Source: Chromatiaceae bacterium
GTDB lineage: Bacteria; Pseudomonadota; Gammaproteobacteria; Chromatiales; Chromatiaceae
Length of the DNA stretch: 64,000 nucleotides
Reading direction: 5' to 3'
Assembly: GCA_016714645.1 (NCBI GenBank)
Contig: JADKCI010000001.1
Location: 1 to 64,000 of the forward strand
The position numbers were made by a program, and so were the translations under genes. Positions 58,369-64,000 of this stretch are shown here, one piece after another. The notes under the pieces are model-generated. The model saw nothing but the letters and a program-made list of their open reading frames with translations. It was not told the DNA's origin and ran no database searches. Each line of letters begins with the position of its first letter. Within the stretch, counting starts at the first letter, position 1.

Positions 58369-59823
58369 CTAGATCAGCACGACGTCGTACTGTTCCTGGG
58401 GATAGAGGGCCTCGGCCTGCAGCCGGATCGGCTTGCCGATGAATTCCTCCAGCTCCGCCAGATGCCCCGATTCCTCGTCCAACAAGCGATCGATGACATC
58501 CTGGGAGGCCAGCACCAGCAGGGTCTCGACCTCGAACTGGCGGGCCTCGCGCATGATCTCGCGGAAGATCTCGTTGCAGGTGGTCTCCGCCGTCTTGACG
58601 GTGCCGCGGCCCCCGCAACAGGGACAGGGCTCGCAGAGGACATGCTCCAGGGATTCGCGGGTGCGCTTGCGGGTCATCTCTACCAGCCCGAGGGAGGAGA
58701 CCTCGCTGATGTGGGTCTTGGCGTGATCCCGGGACAGGCACTTTTCCAGGGCGCGGAGCACCTGGCGCTTGTGGTCCTCGTCCATCATGTCGATGAAGTC
58801 GATAATGATGATGCCGCCCAGGTTACGCAGGCGCAGATGGCGGCAGATGGCCTGGGCCGCCTCCAGGTTGGTCTTGAAGATGGTCTCCTCGAGGTTGCGG
58901 TGGCCGACGAAGGCCCCGGTGTTGACATCGATGGTGGTCATGGCCTCGGTCTGGTCGATGACCAGGTGGCCGCCGGACTTGAGCTGCACCTTGCGCTGCA
59001 GGGCCTTCTGGATCTCCTCCTCCACGCCGTAAAGGTCGAAGAGAGGCCGTTCGCCCTGGTAATACTCCAGCCGTTCACGGATATCGGGGATGTACTGGTC
59101 GGCGAAGGCGATGGCCTTGTCCATGGTCATGCGGGAGTCGAAGCGAACCCGCTCCACCTCGGGGCCCACCAGGTCGCGGAGGGCGCGCAGGGCCAGGGGC
59201 AGATCCTCGTGGATCAGACCTATCTCGCGCGCGGTACGACAGCGTTCCTTGATGTCATGCCAGAGCTTGGCGAGGAAGCTCATGTCATTGATCAGGGCCT
59301 CCTCGGTGATTCCATCCGCCGCGGTGCGGGCGATGAAGCCGCCCTCGCCCTCATGCTCATTGACGAAGCGCTGGAGGATGTCGCGCAGGCGGCGGCGCTC
59401 CTCCTCGTCCTCGATCTTCTGGGACACCCCCGTGTTTTGCAGGGTGGGCATGAAGACCAGGTAGCGCGACGGGATGGAGATATTGGTGGTGAGGCGGGCG
59501 CCCTTGGTGCCCAGGGGGTCCTTGACCACCTGCACCACCAAGGTATCGCCCTCGCTCACCAGATCGTGGATCTGATCGCCTCGGGGCTCGCCCTCGACGC
59601 CGACGATATCGGAGGTGTGCAGGAAGGCGGCCCGCTCCAGGCCGATCTCGACGAAGGCCGCCTGCATCCCTGGCAGCACCCGGCAGATGCGGCCCTTATA
59701 GATGTTGCCCACCAGGCCACAGCGTTCCAGCCGCTCGATGATGATCTCCTGCACCACGCCATTTTCGACCACGGCGACGCGGGTCTCCGGCGGCGTGACA
59801 TTGACCAGGATTTCCTCACTCAT
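58369..59823 (-). CDS. rng: ribonuclease G
   Basis: 484 residues, normal RNase G length, without the long C-terminal scaffold of RNase E. The S1 domain (about 38-120) begins VGNIYKGRICRVLPGMQAAF. The DNase I-like catalytic part carries TIDVNTGAFVG and IIIIDFIDM (the two metal-binding Asp), and the zinc-link is CEPCPCCGGRGTV. It processes the 16S rRNA 5' end and degrades mRNAs. It begins the run rng-yhdP-nit-tldD; the maf gene that precedes rng in E. coli is absent, and rlmH lies upstream instead. Confidence 0.97.
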   Translation of the reverse strand: MSEEILVNVTPPETRVAVVENGVVQEIIIERLERCGLVGNIYKGRICRVLPGMQAAFVEIGLERAAFLHTSDIVGVEGEPRGDQIHDLVSEGDTLVVQVVKDPLGTKGARLTTNISIPSRYLVFMPTLQNTGVSQKIEDEEERRRLRDILQRFVNEHEGEGGFIARTAADGITEEALINDMSFLAKLWHDIKERCRTAREIGLIHEDLPLALRALRDLVGPEVERVRFDSRMTMDKAIAFADQYIPDIRERLEYYQGERPLFDLYGVEEEIQKALQRKVQLKSGGHLVIDQTEAMTTIDVNTGAFVGHRNLEETIFKTNLEAAQAICRHLRLRNLGGIIIIDFIDMMDEDHKRQVLRALEKCLSRDHAKTHISEVSSLGLVEMTRKRTRESLEHVLCEPCPCCGGRGTVKTAETTCNEIFREIMREARQFEVETLLVLASQDVIDRLLDEESGHLAELEEFIGKPIRLQAEALYPQEQYDVVLI

Positions 59824-59957
59824 GGCGGCCCTTGGGATTCAGTAGCGGTTTATGAAGTGGAAAGTGGGGACGAACATCCGGTTAGGCCATCGCCCAGCAA
59901 AAGAATTCCCTCCTCGGCGAGCAAGAGCGCCGTCGCGCGGAGCGGCAGGCCCAACCG

Positions 59958-60428
59958 CTAGGCCCGGTGGTAAGGATGACCCCCGAGGAGGCTCCATGCC
60001 CGGTAAAGCTGCTCGGCCAGAATGACCCGGACCAGGGGGTGCGGGAAGGTCAGGGGCGACAGGGACCAGATACGGTCGGCACGGGCGCGGCAGGCCTCGT
60101 CCAGGCCCTCGGGACCCCCGACCAGCAGGGCCAGGTCCCGGCCCTCCCCCAGCCAACCCGCCAGTTCCCGCGCCAGTTGCGCCGTGCTCCAGGCGGTGCC
60201 CCGCTCATCCAGGGCCACGAGTTGCGCGCCTTTGGGCAGGGCAGCCAGTAGCCGCACCCCCTCTTCCCGCCGGGCCACCTCGGCGCTGGCCCCCTTGCCC
60301 CGGTGTCCCGGCTCGATCTCGACCAAGCGCAGGGCGCACTCGGGGGGCAGGCGTTTGGCGTATTCCCGGTAACCCGCATCCACCCAGACCGGCATGCGCC
60401 GGCCGACGCTCAACAGATGGATGCGCAC
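59958..60428 (-). CDS. rlmH: 23S rRNA pseudouridine-1915 N3-methyltransferase
   Basis: 156 residues from a GTG start with AAGGGGG a few bases upstream. SPOUT-fold enzyme that methylates pseudouridine 1915 in helix 69 of 23S rRNA. Features: VGRRMPVWVDAGYREYAKRL, LVALDERGTAWSTAQLA, LLVGGPEGLDEACRARAD and the conserved tail FPHPLVRVILAEQLYRAW then GHPYHRA. It follows a small gene by eight bases, so the two are co-transcribed. Confidence 0.97.
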   Translation of the reverse strand: MRIHLLSVGRRMPVWVDAGYREYAKRLPPECALRLVEIEPGHRGKGASAEVARREEGVRLLAALPKGAQLVALDERGTAWSTAQLARELAGWLGEGRDLALLVGGPEGLDEACRARADRIWSLSPLTFPHPLVRVILAEQLYRAWSLLGGHPYHRA

Positions 60429-60436
60429 CGCCCCCT

Positions 60437-60661
60437 TCAGTCCAGGGCGGGGCCGAGCAGGAAGGGCACCTGCCCGAAGCCCTTATCCTCCAGGGTGTCC
60501 ATCACGGCTTCCAGCCAGCTCTCCTCGTCCTCGCGGGGTACTTCGCTCACAAGACCGGTAATATAGCGGTAAGCCTCGTGGGGGGAGATGTCCGTGGGGA
60601 TAGTCACCAGCCGGACCCGCCCGGGGTCCTTGCTCGGCAGGATCATGAGTCGATCGGTCAT
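60437..60661 (-). CDS. small conserved-looking hypothetical protein upstream of rlmH
   Basis: 74 residues from the ATG at 60659-60661 with GAGG about 12 bases upstream. It begins MTDRLMILPSKDPGRVRLV, then IPTDISPHEAYRYITGLV, and ends GFGQVPFLLGPALD. It is soluble and acidic with no Cys. I do not recognise the family. Its position just before rlmH, in an operon with an eight-base gap, suggests a ribosome- or translation-related role, but that is inference only. Confidence 0.72.
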   Translation of the reverse strand: MTDRLMILPSKDPGRVRLVTIPTDISPHEAYRYITGLVSEVPREDEESWLEAVMDTLEDKGFGQVPFLLGPALD

Positions 60662-60789
60662 ATTCGGATACCTCATTGGGGATGGGGCCCATCCGGGCCC
60701 ACTTCGGGACATGATATAGGTATAGCGTCGCCTTTTCCCCCCTTTGGTCATCATTTGGCCTGGCCGGATTTGGCCGTGGGGCTTCGGTA

Positions 60790-60795
60790 TATAAT
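60790..60795 (+). promoter_or_regulatory. probable -10 box of the metH promoter
   Basis: A consensus TATAAT at 60790-60795 lies 59 bases before the metH ATG. A -35 candidate (GATTTG, 60767-60772, 17-base spacing) is poor. The 5' leader would be only about 50 bases, too short for a cobalamin riboswitch. Confidence 0.5.
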
Positions 60796-60854
60796 TCAGA
60801 TCTAAAGTCCCCGGGTCCCCAAACTCGGCGCCACCACCTGAGCAGGTTCTCCCC

Positions 60855-64000
<3,146 letters not shown>

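Noticed and set aside
56334..58442. Long plus-strand open frame over yhdP (about 700 codons)
   Set aside because: Gln/Pro/Gly/Arg-rich translation with no motif; it is the antisense shadow of the real YhdP gene.
60662..60854. Cobalamin or SAH riboswitch upstream of metH
   Set aside because: The -10 box leaves a leader of only about 50 bases and I see no B12-box or SAH core pairing.

Overview
The window is high-GC DNA from a proteobacterium. The order rng-yhdP-(nit)-tldD, the protein families (WecB, UvrB, RlmH, MetH, PmbA/TldD, Lgt) and the many exported heme proteins suggest a gammaproteobacterium, probably a Chromatiales / purple-sulfur-like lineage. That placement is inferred from family resemblance, not from a search.

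Left part (1-13.4 kb). The window opens inside a twice-frameshifted GAF-PAS sensor gene. A run of exported proteins follows: an octaheme c-type cytochrome with calcium-loop-like inserts, a reverse-strand exported protein, a very large secreted protein with BNR-like turns, a monoheme PKD-domain protein, a seven-bladed SBBP protein carrying three cysteine-rich SLH domains, and a Mip-type FKBP. Together they look like a cell-surface or extracellular redox assembly with its own folding helper. This is the best candidate for an undescribed system.

Middle-left part (13.5-33.4 kb). This holds wecB, an AGCS symporter, an exported protein, a hybrid kinase / LuxR-type regulator pair, a DUF2202 protein, gloA, a zinc-free MDR reductase, a bacteriohemerythrin, a HigBA-like toxin-antitoxin locus whose toxin is frameshifted, small exported proteins, tRNA-Asn, an aspC-like aminotransferase, divergent uvrB, and a five-gene operon of cytochrome b561, two YceI proteins and two pirins.

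Island (about 33.5-46.2 kb). An IS1-like zinc-ribbon fragment and a 91-bp inverted-repeat mini-element mark the left side. A tctBA / lysR / tctC-like transporter cassette and a methyltransferase follow, then an IS91-type C-terminal remnant, a decayed IS21-like element with an intact istB, and a broken multiheme cytochrome fragment. After a more normal stretch (LysR regulator, TRIC-like protein, FMN reductase) comes another scrambled interval with an HdeA-like remnant, a small HMA-fold protein, an 11-copy TGGG repeat and a second, oppositely oriented IS91-type remnant.

Right part (46.3-64.0 kb). Core genes return: lgt, a lipoprotein L,D-transpeptidase, a four-gene TldD/PmbA operon containing two divergent pairs, a nitrilase-family amidase, yhdP, rng, rlmH with a small upstream partner, and divergently transcribed metH, which runs off the right edge.
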